This document shows, piece after piece, positions 27,502-36,172 of a stretch of 64,000 nucleotides of DNA. This stretch comes from Octadecabacter sp. B2R22 (GTDB lineage: Bacteria > Pseudomonadota > Alphaproteobacteria > Rhodobacterales > Rhodobacteraceae): positions 62,001 to 126,000 of the forward strand of contig NZ_JAHKQJ010000002.1 in assembly GCF_018861045.1 (NCBI RefSeq), read 5' to 3'. The first letter of the stretch is position 1; each line of letters begins with the position of its first letter. The position numbers were made by a program, and so were the translations under genes. The notes under the pieces are model-generated. The model saw only the letters and a program-made list of their open reading frames with translations, was not told the origin of the DNA and searched no databases.

Positions 27502-28983
27502 ATGCTCGAAGGTATTCTGATTGGCCTGCAAACGGCCCTGTCCTTACAAAACCTATTGGTCGTCATTGGCGGCTGTTTGATCGGGACATTCATCGGTATG
27601 TTGCCGGGTCTTGGCCCAATGTCGATCATCGCGATCATGATCCCCGTGGCGATCACAATGGGTGATCCGTCAGCGGCGCTGATTCTGCTGGCTGGTGTGT
27701 ATTATGGTGCGATCTTTGGCGGGTCGACGTCTTCGATCTTGCTGAACGCGCCCGGTGTTGCAGGCACGGTTGCCTCCAGCTTTGATGGTTACCCCATGGC
27801 GCGGCAAGGTAAGGCTGGTAAGGCTTTGACTATTGCCGCGATCTCTAGCTTTGCAGGGGGCACGATTGGTGCGATCTTGCTGATGATCTTTGCGCCGATG
27901 TTGTCGTCGGTGGCGTTGCTGTTCCACTCGGCGGAATACTTCGCGTTGATGGTCGTTGGCCTGTCTGCGATCGCGGCCTTTGCTGGTCCGGGGCAAGTGA
28001 CCAAAGCCGTCATGATGACCGTTTTGGGCCTGATCATGGCCACTGTGGGCGAGGGGGCGTTGTTCAACATGCCACGCTTCACAGCGGGCATCATGGATCT
28101 GCAATCTGGCTTTGGCTTTATCACTTTGGCGATGGCGATGTTTGCCTTGCCAGAGGCGGTCTTCCTTGTCCTGAAACCCAAGAACCTTGGGGATGATGGT
28201 GGTGAAATTAAGGACCTGCGCATAACCCGCGCCGAAGCCCGCGCTATCGCACCCGTCATTGGACGCCAATCGATACAGGGCTTCTTTATCGGGGTTCTGC
28301 CCGGTGCGGGCGCTACGATTGCGTCTTTCCTTGGTTATGCGGTCGAACGCAACATTGCACCCAAGGACGAGCAAGACGAGTTTGGAAAAGGATCTATCAA
28401 GGGCCTCGCCGCACCAGAGACAGCAAATAACGCGGCCTGTACAGGGTCATTCGTGCCGCTTTTAACGTTGGGCATTCCAGGGTCTGGGACCACGGCGATC
28501 CTTCTTGGGGCACTGATTGCGCTGAACGTTACACCGGGTCCGCGTTTGATGGTGGATGAGCCGCAAATTTTCTGGGCTGTCATCATGTCGATGTTCATCG
28601 GCAATCTGGTGCTGTTGATCCTGAACCTGCCACTGATCCCCTACATCGCAAAACTGTTGGCGATTCCGCGCAACTACCTGATCCCGTTCATCTTGTTCTT
28701 TACGTTAATGGGGGCCTACATTGGGCAAAACAACGCAACTGAATTGCTAATCTTGGTTGGCTTCGGGGTCTGCGGCATCGCGCTAAAATTCGCGAACTTC
28801 CCGCTTCCCCCCTTGTTGATCGGGTTCATCTTGGGCGGCATGATGGAAGACAACTTCTCTCGCTCAATGCAGTTGTACGGCGGCGTGTCGTTCATCCTTG
28901 AACGCCCAATGACACTGGGGCTTTTGGTAGTAGCCGCGGGTTTGATTATCCTGCCGATCCTAAGGGCGCGAAAAGCCAGATAA
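27502..28983 (+). CDS. tctA: TctA large permease subunit
   Basis: The 493-residue protein is rich in membrane helices and shows the TctA signatures GMLPGLGPMSIIAIM and GAIFGGSTSSILLNAPG near the N-terminus. A second half-repeat has VLPGAGATIASFLGYA and PLLTLGIPGSGTTAILLGAL. The start ATG (MLEGILIGLQ) follows GGGGGTG at the tctB end. It is the translocation subunit of the Tct system. The operon ends at the 13-bp hairpin just downstream. Confidence 0.92.
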   Translation: MLEGILIGLQTALSLQNLLVVIGGCLIGTFIGMLPGLGPMSIIAIMIPVAITMGDPSAALILLAGVYYGAIFGGSTSSILLNAPGVAGTVASSFDGYPMARQGKAGKALTIAAISSFAGGTIGAILLMIFAPMLSSVALLFHSAEYFALMVVGLSAIAAFAGPGQVTKAVMMTVLGLIMATVGEGALFNMPRFTAGIMDLQSGFGFITLAMAMFALPEAVFLVLKPKNLGDDGGEIKDLRITRAEARAIAPVIGRQSIQGFFIGVLPGAGATIASFLGYAVERNIAPKDEQDEFGKGSIKGLAAPETANNAACTGSFVPLLTLGIPGSGTTAILLGALIALNVTPGPRLMVDEPQIFWAVIMSMFIGNLVLLILNLPLIPYIAKLLAIPRNYLIPFILFFTLMGAYIGQNNATELLILVGFGVCGIALKFANFPLPPLLIGFILGGMMEDNFSRSMQLYGGVSFILERPMTLGLLVVAAGLIILPILRARKAR

Positions 28984-28989
28984 CGTTGG

Positions 28990-29021
28990 GCTCACGGCTC
29001 TTTCTGATAAGAGCCGTGAGC
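28990..29021 (+). terminator. Terminator-like hairpin after tctA
   Basis: A perfect 13-base-pair stem (28990-29002 with 29009-29021) with a six-base loop starts seven bases after the tctA stop. It lacks a long T-run. It ends tctCBA and may also serve the convergent EamA gene. Confidence 0.7.
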
Positions 29022-29137
29022 TGCGTTCTATTCCCAATAGCGCACCGGGGTCGTATTTACATGATACGCTCCAAGGTCCGCTGGGGCTCTCTCTCGGACG
29101 GTATTGTTCTTTGTCTATCGCTTAGACCTGTAGACGT

Positions 29138-29980
29138 TCAAAGTGACAGATAGGCAATGCCGCAGAAAGCCACCAAACATCCGGCCCATTGATAGGCATT
29201 TACCCGCTCTTTCAAGAAAACCGAGGCGAGCCAAATCGTCGGCAGTCCATATATCGCGGTCGCGACCGCGGCGTATTCGGGGTGCGGGTAGTCAGCGGCG
29301 GTCATGATTGACAGAATGGCGACCCCATCAAGAACCCCCATAATCGCAAGAACACCGAGCGTTCCGCGTTTTGGCCAAAGCGGGAGGCGCAGCGCAATGA
29401 TACCGCAGGCCAGAACGCCAATCGCGATCACCCGTGTTCCCATTGCAGCCACCAGTCCGTTGGTAAGTTCAGTGGCGGCATGACCGAAGGCAAATGTGCT
29501 CGCGAAGGCCGCCGCCGCGACCAACGCGCTCACTACCGTCCAAAACCAATCACTTTCTTGGGTGCGGTCCCGATCTGCGAGAACCGCTACCATCGCAATG
29601 CCTGCAAGGATCACAAGGATCGCCCCCCATTGCCCCAATGAAACTTGCGCGCCTGCGATCACTGAAATCCCAATTGAGAAAACCGAGAAACACGCAACCA
29701 GCGGGGCCGCGAGCCACACAGGCCCCCGCTGAAACGCAACATAAAGCCCACAATTGGCGACAGCAAAAGACACGCCCGCACACAGCAATGGCAAGACGCT
29801 GGCTTCTGGGACTCGGGCATAGCTGCCCGTCGCGACAAGAAGGACAGCTTGAAACAGCAGGCCAAACACCATGACTGCAAGCAGGCAGGCGCTTACGGGG
29901 GCGTTTTGGCTGATGAAGCGCACACAAAAATCATGAAGACCCCAGCACCCTGCGGCGATTAACCCGAAAATCAGCGACAT
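29138..29980 (-). CDS. EamA/DMT-family transporter
   Basis: The 280-residue protein has about ten transmembrane helices in two EamA half-repeats. The first opens MSLIFGLIAAGCWGLHDFCVRF and the second has GVLDGVAILSIMTAADYPHPE and YGLPTIWLASVFLKERVNAYQWAGCLVAF, the conserved end of the family. The Met at 29980 is preferred over a start 36 codons upstream because the membrane helix begins there. It diverges from tdm. DMT carriers export or import small metabolites; the substrate is unknown, and a role in amine or metabolite flux is only suggested by position. Confidence 0.8.
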   Translation of the reverse strand: MSLIFGLIAAGCWGLHDFCVRFISQNAPVSACLLAVMVFGLLFQAVLLVATGSYARVPEASVLPLLCAGVSFAVANCGLYVAFQRGPVWLAAPLVACFSVFSIGISVIAGAQVSLGQWGAILVILAGIAMVAVLADRDRTQESDWFWTVVSALVAAAAFASTFAFGHAATELTNGLVAAMGTRVIAIGVLACGIIALRLPLWPKRGTLGVLAIMGVLDGVAILSIMTAADYPHPEYAAVATAIYGLPTIWLASVFLKERVNAYQWAGCLVAFCGIAYLSL

Positions 29981-30141
29981 CAGAGGCTCGCCAGAGGGTA
30001 ATGGCACGATCCGACACGGCCGTAAGACGGTAAGCTGAAGTTTTTCACGCGTTTCCTGACAATTAAGTTTGCGATGTATTGCATTCAAATATATTCTTCA
30101 TGTTAAATAAATATTCCAGTCATGCAACATGCGAGGCGCTC
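29981..30141. promoter_or_regulatory. Divergent EamA / tdm promoter region
   Basis: The spacer is AT-rich near 30060-30118 (repeated TTAAAT/AATATT words), as expected of promoters. A longer tdm frame starts at 30079 but lacks family residues. I could not fix an operator. Confidence 0.35.
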
Positions 30142-32511
30142 ATGCGGGACGAGTATATCAAGGTCAACGCTGGGCCGCCAAAACCGAGCACCATTTACGA
30201 ACCACGTATATTCTCGTTGCCTGCGGGTACGGAGCGTTACGTGGTTGAAGGCGGCGGTGCGGTGCTTGTGGCTGTGTCCGTCGGCGATCAGGTCACGATC
30301 ATCAATGATGAAGGCGGCCAGCCTTGTGAACTGTTGGTGAGCGACACAAAGGGCAAGATCGATGCAAGTGTCATCGGGGCGACGGGGCAGGGACCTGCGA
30401 CGGGATTGCAGGCGTTGCTTGGCAGTGATGATCGATCCTTGCGCGGGCTGCGTATGGGGTTGGACGCACGCAGAATCGACGTCAGCGTTGCGGGCGCAGT
30501 TCATCTGTTCGAGGCAACAACGCCAGCCAAAACCGAAGCGATCTTCACAGCCCAGCGCGATGGCGCACTTATCATTGCCGCCCCAGGCGGGATCATGGAT
30601 ATCGAAGCGCAAAACACGGTCACGCCCCTAACCTTGATGATCAAGCGGGCTGTTATCAAACAGAACGTCCGCTTTGAATTGCCCACGCCGCTGGCTGATC
30701 CGGTGCAAGACATTCGTGTGCATACCCAGACGGCCGAAGCGTATTTCGTGAAGGCAGGCGACTACATCCAAATTCTGGATGTGGATGGGCGGCAATGCAC
30801 GGACTTTGAATGCTTTAGTGCTCGAAAGCTGGACAAGGGCATCGAACATGCGTTGGACGTGACCACAACGCGTACCTTGATGGGGCATGCCTACCCGATG
30901 CCAGGCTTGCATGCGAAATACTACGATCAGGACATGGTGCCATTGGTTGAAGTTGTGCAGGACACCTGCGGGCGTCACGATGCCTTCGCCTTGGCGTGTT
31001 CGGCAAAGTACTACGATGATATCGGCTATCCCGGCCACATCAATTGCTCTGACAACTTTAACAGCGCGCTGGCGGAATTCGGCATCGGCGGGCGGGCTGG
31101 TTGGATGGCGATCAATTTCTTTTTCAACACAGGGATAGATGATCACGGGATGATGTATTCCGACGAACCATGGTCGCGCCCTGGTGATTACGTTTTGCTG
31201 CGTGCGCTTACGGATATCGTCTGCGTATCCAGCGCTTGCCCAGATGACACATCACCCGCCAATGGCTGGAACCCCACCGACATTCATGTTCGGACCTATT
31301 CCGGCAAAGAGACATTCCAACGCGCCATTGCTGTGCGCGCGACACCAGATGCGGAGCCTAAGATGACCAAGCAAACCGGATTTCACGACAGCTTTGCCAA
31401 ACACACCCGTAATTTCGTAGAATACAACGGCTACTGGTTGCCCAATTGTTTTGCCGATGCTGGGCCGATCGCGGAATATCACGCCTGCCGCCAAGACGCC
31501 GTGATCATGGATCTATCGCCCCTCCGTAAGTTTGAGATCAATGGCCCTGACGCCGAAGCGCTTTGCCAATATGTTTTTACCCGCAATATGAAAACGCTTC
31601 CCGTGGGCGGGGTTGTCTACACGGCAATGTGCTATGAGCACGGCGGAATGATTGATGACGGCACGGTGTTTCGCCTTGGGCGCGATAACTTTCGTTGGAT
31701 CGGTGGTAGCGATTATGGCGGTGACTGGATCCGCGAACAGGCTGATAAGCTAGGACTAAAGGTATTGGTGCGGTCTTCCACGGATCAGTTGCATAACGTG
31801 GCGGTGCAGGGCCCGAAATCGCGCGATCTGTTGCGGGACCTAATTTGGACGGCGCCGCACAACCCCGAATTTGACCAGCTTGCATGGTTCCGTTTCACCC
31901 CTGCGCGCCTTCGCAATGAGGCAGGCACGCCGTTTGTCATTTCACGTACAGGCTACACCGGTGAGTTGGGCTATGAAGTCATGTGCCATCCCAAACATTG
32001 CGCCGAAGTCTTCGATGCCATCTGGGAGGCTGGGCAAGGATATGGATTGCGCCCGATGGGGCTCGAGGCTTTGGACATCGTGCGCACCGAGGCTGGTCTG
32101 ATTTTTGCGGATTACGATTTCTCGGATCAGACCGACCCGTTCGAAGCAGGCATCGGATTTACTGTGCCGCTGAAATCAAAGCCCGATGACTTCATAGGAC
32201 GTGACGCTCTGATCCGGCGCAAAGATCACCCAATGCGCAAACTGGTCGGTCTTGATATCGGCAGCGAAGTTGACGTTGCCCACGGCGATTGCATTCACAT
32301 TGGTCGTGCGCAGATTGGCGAAGTGACGTCTTCGATCCGATCACCGTTACTGGGCAAGAACATAGCCATGGCTCGTGTCGATGTGGCCCATGCGGATGCG
32401 GGAACCGAGGTTGAGATTGGCAAACTTGACGGGCATCAAAAACGTCTGCCAGCTGTGATCCGCCCTGACTTGGCGGCCTTTGACCCCAAAAAAGAACGCC
32501 CGCGAAGCTAA
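30142..32511 (+). CDS. tdm: Trimethylamine N-oxide demethylase Tdm (DUF1989-GcvT fusion)
   Basis: Tdm splits TMAO into dimethylamine and formaldehyde, with the formaldehyde passed to tetrahydrofolate. The 789-residue length matches characterised Tdm (about 790). Residues ~1-400 are a duplicated DUF1989 region with cysteine-rich motifs expected to bind the catalytic metal: C-T-D-F-E-C (219, 224), D-T-C-G-R-H-D (276), INCSDNF (302) and S-A-C-P-D-D (356). Residues ~410-780 are a GcvT-type folate domain with SRTGYTGELGYEV. The ATG has GAGG five bases upstream. Tmm lies nearby on the other strand and makes the substrate. A plain urea-carboxylase-associated protein would lack the GcvT half, so the call is firm. 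Confidence 0.9.
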   Translation: MRDEYIKVNAGPPKPSTIYEPRIFSLPAGTERYVVEGGGAVLVAVSVGDQVTIINDEGGQPCELLVSDTKGKIDASVIGATGQGPATGLQALLGSDDRSLRGLRMGLDARRIDVSVAGAVHLFEATTPAKTEAIFTAQRDGALIIAAPGGIMDIEAQNTVTPLTLMIKRAVIKQNVRFELPTPLADPVQDIRVHTQTAEAYFVKAGDYIQILDVDGRQCTDFECFSARKLDKGIEHALDVTTTRTLMGHAYPMPGLHAKYYDQDMVPLVEVVQDTCGRHDAFALACSAKYYDDIGYPGHINCSDNFNSALAEFGIGGRAGWMAINFFFNTGIDDHGMMYSDEPWSRPGDYVLLRALTDIVCVSSACPDDTSPANGWNPTDIHVRTYSGKETFQRAIAVRATPDAEPKMTKQTGFHDSFAKHTRNFVEYNGYWLPNCFADAGPIAEYHACRQDAVIMDLSPLRKFEINGPDAEALCQYVFTRNMKTLPVGGVVYTAMCYEHGGMIDDGTVFRLGRDNFRWIGGSDYGGDWIREQADKLGLKVLVRSSTDQLHNVAVQGPKSRDLLRDLIWTAPHNPEFDQLAWFRFTPARLRNEAGTPFVISRTGYTGELGYEVMCHPKHCAEVFDAIWEAGQGYGLRPMGLEALDIVRTEAGLIFADYDFSDQTDPFEAGIGFTVPLKSKPDDFIGRDALIRRKDHPMRKLVGLDIGSEVDVAHGDCIHIGRAQIGEVTSSIRSPLLGKNIAMARVDVAHADAGTEVEIGKLDGHQKRLPAVIRPDLAAFDPKKERPRS

Positions 32512-32520
32512 TCGCGGGCG
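32491..32520 (-). terminator. Terminator shared by convergent tdm and purU ends
   Basis: A nine-base-pair GC stem (32497-32505 with 32512-32520, loop of six) is followed on the minus strand by TTCTTTTTT. It is a good intrinsic terminator for the leftward purU transcript. It overlaps the last codons of tdm, so its T-run is encoded inside the tdm reading frame. Confidence 0.75.
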
Positions 32521-32529
32521 CTGGGCGGG

Positions 32530-33414
32530 TTACCCCATCCGCTCTGAGGCGAAAGACCCTGGTGAGGCGGGGAACACGACCGTTTTACTGCCGTTGATAA
32601 ACACGCGGCGGTGGATATGGGCGTGGATAGCGCGGGACAGGGCCTGACTTTCCGCATCGCGCCCCAAGGACACGTAATCCTCTGGTGACTGCGCATGAGT
32701 GACGCGTACGATGTCTTGTTCGATGATCGGGCCTTCATCCAGATCAGCTGTCACATAGTGTGATGTCGCCCCGATCAATTTCACGCCGCGTTGGAACGCC
32801 TGCTTATACGGGTTCGCCCCTTTGAAGCTCGGCAAGAAAGAGTGGTGGATGTTGATGATCTTGCCCGACATCTTTTGGCACATCTGGTCGGACAGGATTT
32901 GCATGTAACGTGCCAGAACAATCAACTCCGCGCCGGAGTCTTCGACCACCGCCATGATCTTGGCCTCGGCGTCTGGCTTGTTTTCTTTTGTCACTTTGAT
33001 GCAATGGAACGGGATGTCGTTGTTCACGACGACCTTTTGGTAATCCATGTGGTTCGAGATCACGGCGACGATATCAATCGGCAACGCGCCGATGCGCCAG
33101 CGATACAACAAATCGTTCAGACAGTGACCAAAACGCGAGACCATGATCACGACCTTCATTTTGACGGTTTCATCGTGGAATTCGAACGTCATGCCAAAAT
33201 CTTCTGCTGATTTGGCAAAGCCGTCGGTCAAACTGGCAAGGTCCATGCTGTCATCAGTGTCAAAGCTGACGCGCATAAAAAAGTTGCCGGTTTCTTTGTC
33301 GTCAAACTGCGCGCTGTCGGTGATGTTGCAGTTGTTGTCGGCAAGGTAGTTCGCGATGGCCGCAACGATGCCGCGCTTGGATTGGCATGTTACGGTGAGG
33401 GCGTATTTGCTCAT
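32530..33414 (-). CDS. purU: Formyltetrahydrofolate deformylase
   Basis: PurU hydrolyses 10-formyl-THF to formate and THF. The 294-residue product has an N-terminal ACT domain (TVTCQSKRGIVAAIANYLAD) and a C-terminal formyl-transferase-like domain. The catalytic triad is visible: Asn-His in IINIHHSFLPSFKGANPY and Asp in TADLDEGPIIEQD. In this setting it disposes of one-carbon units that reach the folate pool from Tdm, DmmD and the Mgd complex, and so regenerates free THF. It lies downstream of tmm with a hairpin in between, so it may be part of the same leftward unit. Confidence 0.92.
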   Translation of the reverse strand: MSKYALTVTCQSKRGIVAAIANYLADNNCNITDSAQFDDKETGNFFMRVSFDTDDSMDLASLTDGFAKSAEDFGMTFEFHDETVKMKVVIMVSRFGHCLNDLLYRWRIGALPIDIVAVISNHMDYQKVVVNNDIPFHCIKVTKENKPDAEAKIMAVVEDSGAELIVLARYMQILSDQMCQKMSGKIINIHHSFLPSFKGANPYKQAFQRGVKLIGATSHYVTADLDEGPIIEQDIVRVTHAQSPEDYVSLGRDAESQALSRAIHAHIHRRVFINGSKTVVFPASPGSFASERMG

Positions 33415-33471
33415 TGATGTGATCCTGTTCGAGTGGTGATGAAATGGTAAGCGATGTGTCCAAGGCCATAG

Positions 33472-33494
33472 ACCGCCCCCGATTGGGGGGCGGT
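33472..33494 (-). terminator. Hairpin between tmm and purU
   Basis: A nine-pair stem (33472-33480 with 33486-33494) built of C-run and G-run with a five-base loop. It has no T-run on either strand, so partial attenuation or RNA protection is more likely than full termination. Confidence 0.5.
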
Positions 33495-33522
33495 TTGGCT
33501 GATAGGATGTTGAAAAATTGGC

Positions 33523-34857
33523 TTAGTTTTGCAGGTAGACCTCGAGGCTGTCATCAAGCGCGTCTTTCCACGGCGTATGGTGCTTGGGCGCCATCGTGCC
33601 GGTGATAACGGATTTGTATCCGTTATCGCGGAAGGTCATGATGTTCTTCTTCTTGTGGCCCTTCCATTCCTTGAAGGCTTTGCACGCCCCTTCTACGTCA
33701 AAGGAGGGGTAGTCGGTTTCTGAAATCAGTTCCTTGATGTAATCGCCCTGATACCAGATCGCATCGTAGTCATCCTTGCCGGCATCTTCGCGCGCGATCC
33801 GGTCGGCGACATCCGCCTTCATCGCGGCTTCGTCAGGCAAGGCGATACGCCCCATGATCACGTCACGCACGAACCACGCCTGCGCGTCAAACATGTTGAA
33901 GGTGAACCATTGGTCCTGCATCCCGACATAGAACAGATCAGGTTCGTCCACATAGGCCACGCCCTTGTACAGGTCCGCAGCAGCCAAGCGGTTTGCGGTT
34001 TTGAGTTTTAGGTCGTCGGGCAGGAACGGGAAGTGGTGCTTGTAGCCTGTGCACAAGATCACCGCGTCGACGTCTTTGGTTGTGCCGTCTTTGAAATAGG
34101 CGGTGTTACCATCCACGTGGGTCAGAAGGGGGACTTCGGCCCAGTTGTCGGGCCAGTCATATCCCATCGCGGCGGTGCGGTGGCTGACGGTGATCGATTT
34201 CGCGCCGTACTTCCAACACTGCGAACCGATGTCTTCGGCGGAATAGGACGTGCCGACGATCAGGATGTCCTTGTCTTTGAATTCCATCGCATCACGGAAA
34301 TCATGGGCGTGCAGCACGCGGCCTTTGAATTTATCAAAGCCGTCGAAATGCGGTACGTTCGGGGTGCTGAAATGGCCTGTGCAAACGATCACATGGTCGA
34401 ATTCTTCGGTGTAGGTGTGATCATCGGGGAGGTGGCAAACGGTAACTTGAAACGTGTCCCCGTCTTTTTTCACCCAACGCACGGCTGTTTCAAAACGGAT
34501 CAGGTCGCGTACACCGGCCTTTTGAACACGGCCTTGGATGTAATCGAACAGCACTGCGCGGGGTGGGTATGACGCGATCTGCTTGCCGAAGTGTTCTTCG
34601 AAAGAATAATCCGCAAATTCCAAGCCTTCTTTAGGTCCGTTGGACCAGAGATAGCGATACATGGAGCCATGCACCGGTTCGCCGTATTCATCGAGCCCGG
34701 TACGCCAAGTGTAATTCCAAAGCCCCCCCCATTCAGACTGCTTTTCAAAACATACGATCTCGGGGATTTCTTCTCCCTTAGCTTGAGCGGATTGAAAGGC
34801 GCGAAGTTGGGCAAGGCCGGACGGGCCAGCACCGAGAATGGCAATACGTTTGGGCAT
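33523..34857 (-). CDS. tmm: Trimethylamine monooxygenase (FMO family)
   Basis: Tmm oxidises trimethylamine to TMAO with NADPH and O2, and can also oxidise dimethylsulfide. The 444-residue product is the normal Tmm length. FAD binding is shown by GAGPSGL at residues 9-15. The FMO fingerprint appears around residue 160-170 ([12 protein letters not shown]). NADPH binding is shown by [12 protein letters not shown] near residue 200. The distance to tdm and the presence of purU agree with the roseobacter methylamine cluster. Leftward transcription begins at 34857, opposite a small membrane-protein gene. Confidence 0.93.
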   Translation of the reverse strand: MPKRIAILGAGPSGLAQLRAFQSAQAKGEEIPEIVCFEKQSEWGGLWNYTWRTGLDEYGEPVHGSMYRYLWSNGPKEGLEFADYSFEEHFGKQIASYPPRAVLFDYIQGRVQKAGVRDLIRFETAVRWVKKDGDTFQVTVCHLPDDHTYTEEFDHVIVCTGHFSTPNVPHFDGFDKFKGRVLHAHDFRDAMEFKDKDILIVGTSYSAEDIGSQCWKYGAKSITVSHRTAAMGYDWPDNWAEVPLLTHVDGNTAYFKDGTTKDVDAVILCTGYKHHFPFLPDDLKLKTANRLAAADLYKGVAYVDEPDLFYVGMQDQWFTFNMFDAQAWFVRDVIMGRIALPDEAAMKADVADRIAREDAGKDDYDAIWYQGDYIKELISETDYPSFDVEGACKAFKEWKGHKKKNIMTFRDNGYKSVITGTMAPKHHTPWKDALDDSLEVYLQN

Positions 34858-35018
34858 TTGGGAATCCTTTTATAGCGGTTGCTGGATTGCACCGTGATGA
34901 TTACCCTAAGTCAATAATTATTCTTACTGGTGAACAAAACTTAAGCACAATTCGGACATCTATCTGCTTTGATCCTCTTTTGTGCTGCGGTAGGGATGAC
35001 GTATTAAGCAAAGGACAA

Positions 35019-35426
35019 ATGATGGAAAAGCCGAGTTTTAGTTATTGGTCGATTGCCGCACTGGGATTGGTGTGGAGCCTGATGGGCTGCCTCAGCTACA
35101 TCACACAGAACAACGCGGACTTTGTTGCCCAATTGGCTGAGCCTCAACGCTCGTTCATCGCACAGCGGCCATTCTGGGCATCGGCGACTTTTGCTGTTGC
35201 TGTCTACGGCGGGGCGGTTGGGTGCATCTTGTTGCTGTTGCGTCGGGTGGCTGCCGTTCAGGCGCTGGGGCTGTCTTTGATGGGGGCTTTGGTGACGCTG
35301 TTTTACATGATCATGACACTGGGCATGTCCGTCGGAGTCCTGCAGAGCGCAGGAATCTCGGTTTTGGTCGCCTGTATCCTGTTTTGGATTTCGATGGCGG
35401 CCCGGGCACGCGGGTGGCTGCGTTAA
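35019..35426 (+). CDS. Small four-helix membrane protein, unknown function
   Basis: The start has AAGGAC just upstream; ATG codons lie at both 35019 and 35022. The 135-residue protein has four membrane helices: YWSIAALGLVWSLMGCLSYI, the FWASATFAVAVYGGAVGCILLL region, LSLMGALVTLFYMIMTLGMSV, and SVLVACILFWISMAARA. No family is recognised with certainty. It sits divergent to tmm, and its stop TAA shares a TTAA with the stop of convergent eutC. A longer frame to 34887 is less likely because it starts inside the tmm promoter. Confidence 0.6.
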   Translation: MMEKPSFSYWSIAALGLVWSLMGCLSYITQNNADFVAQLAEPQRSFIAQRPFWASATFAVAVYGGAVGCILLLLRRVAAVQALGLSLMGALVTLFYMIMTLGMSVGVLQSAGISVLVACILFWISMAARARGWLR

Positions 35427-36172
35427 TCTGACGTCAGAACGTTTGTCGCACGGCTTTGGTTCAGTGCAACACCGCTACAGCCGAGCGCGCGCATCTCTTT
35501 GATCAGATCGTAAGTCTGGCGTGCCGCGTCGTTGATCGGCAGACCTTCGGCACGAACATTCGAGATGCAATTGCGTGCACTGTCTGGTGTTTGTGCTGAC
35601 GGATTTTGGGTGATGTAAACGCCCAGTCCGTCTGCCGCCGATAGACCGGGGCGTTCGCCAACAATCATCACAACGGTCTTTGCCCCTAACGCCAACGCAA
35701 TGCCATCTCCCAACCCAACCCGCGCTTGCCGCGCTAGGATCACGGGGCCAATGCTTAACCGGTCTTGGGACAGGCTTTTGCTCAGCTCAGTGACGAAAGC
35801 CACCCCATTTAGGGCAATCGCAATGGCAGATAACCCATCACCCAAGACGACAGCGACATCTGGCGGCGTGTGGCGCGACAGTGCGTCCGCTTGATCCTGT
35901 GGCAACTGGCGGCCCAGATCGGGGCGGGTGATGAACACGTCTCGACTGGCGGCTGCGCTGGTTACGGTGTCATGGGGCAGGCCCATCGCGTCAAGACCCG
36001 CCGTCAGTCGCGCAACATCCAATTCTGATTCAACGGCCTCGCGGGCGCGGGCATGATCGAGGGCAAAGTCCAGCGACGCTGCCGTATCCGCAGCAAAACG
36101 GGGTGGCCCGAAATTCAGGCGGGCTTGGGTGATGGCGCGGATCGCGCCGTGAGGGGAAAGGGGGTCACTCAT
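35423..36172 (-). CDS. eutC: Ethanolamine ammonia-lyase small subunit
   Basis: The 249-residue product matches EutC in length and motifs: IVGERPGLSAADGLGVYIT, PSAQTPDSARNCISNVR and NDAARQTYDLIKEM. With EutB it forms the cobalamin-dependent lyase that turns ethanolamine into acetaldehyde and ammonia. The ATG overlaps the eutB stop (four bases), so translation is coupled; a longer frame to 36259 would run inside eutB. No microcompartment genes are near, so acetaldehyde must be handled elsewhere. Confidence 0.92.
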   Translation of the reverse strand: MSDPLSPHGAIRAITQARLNFGPPRFAADTAASLDFALDHARAREAVESELDVARLTAGLDAMGLPHDTVTSAAASRDVFITRPDLGRQLPQDQADALSRHTPPDVAVVLGDGLSAIAIALNGVAFVTELSKSLSQDRLSIGPVILARQARVGLGDGIALALGAKTVVMIVGERPGLSAADGLGVYITQNPSAQTPDSARNCISNVRAEGLPINDAARQTYDLIKEMRALGCSGVALNQSRATNVLTSD

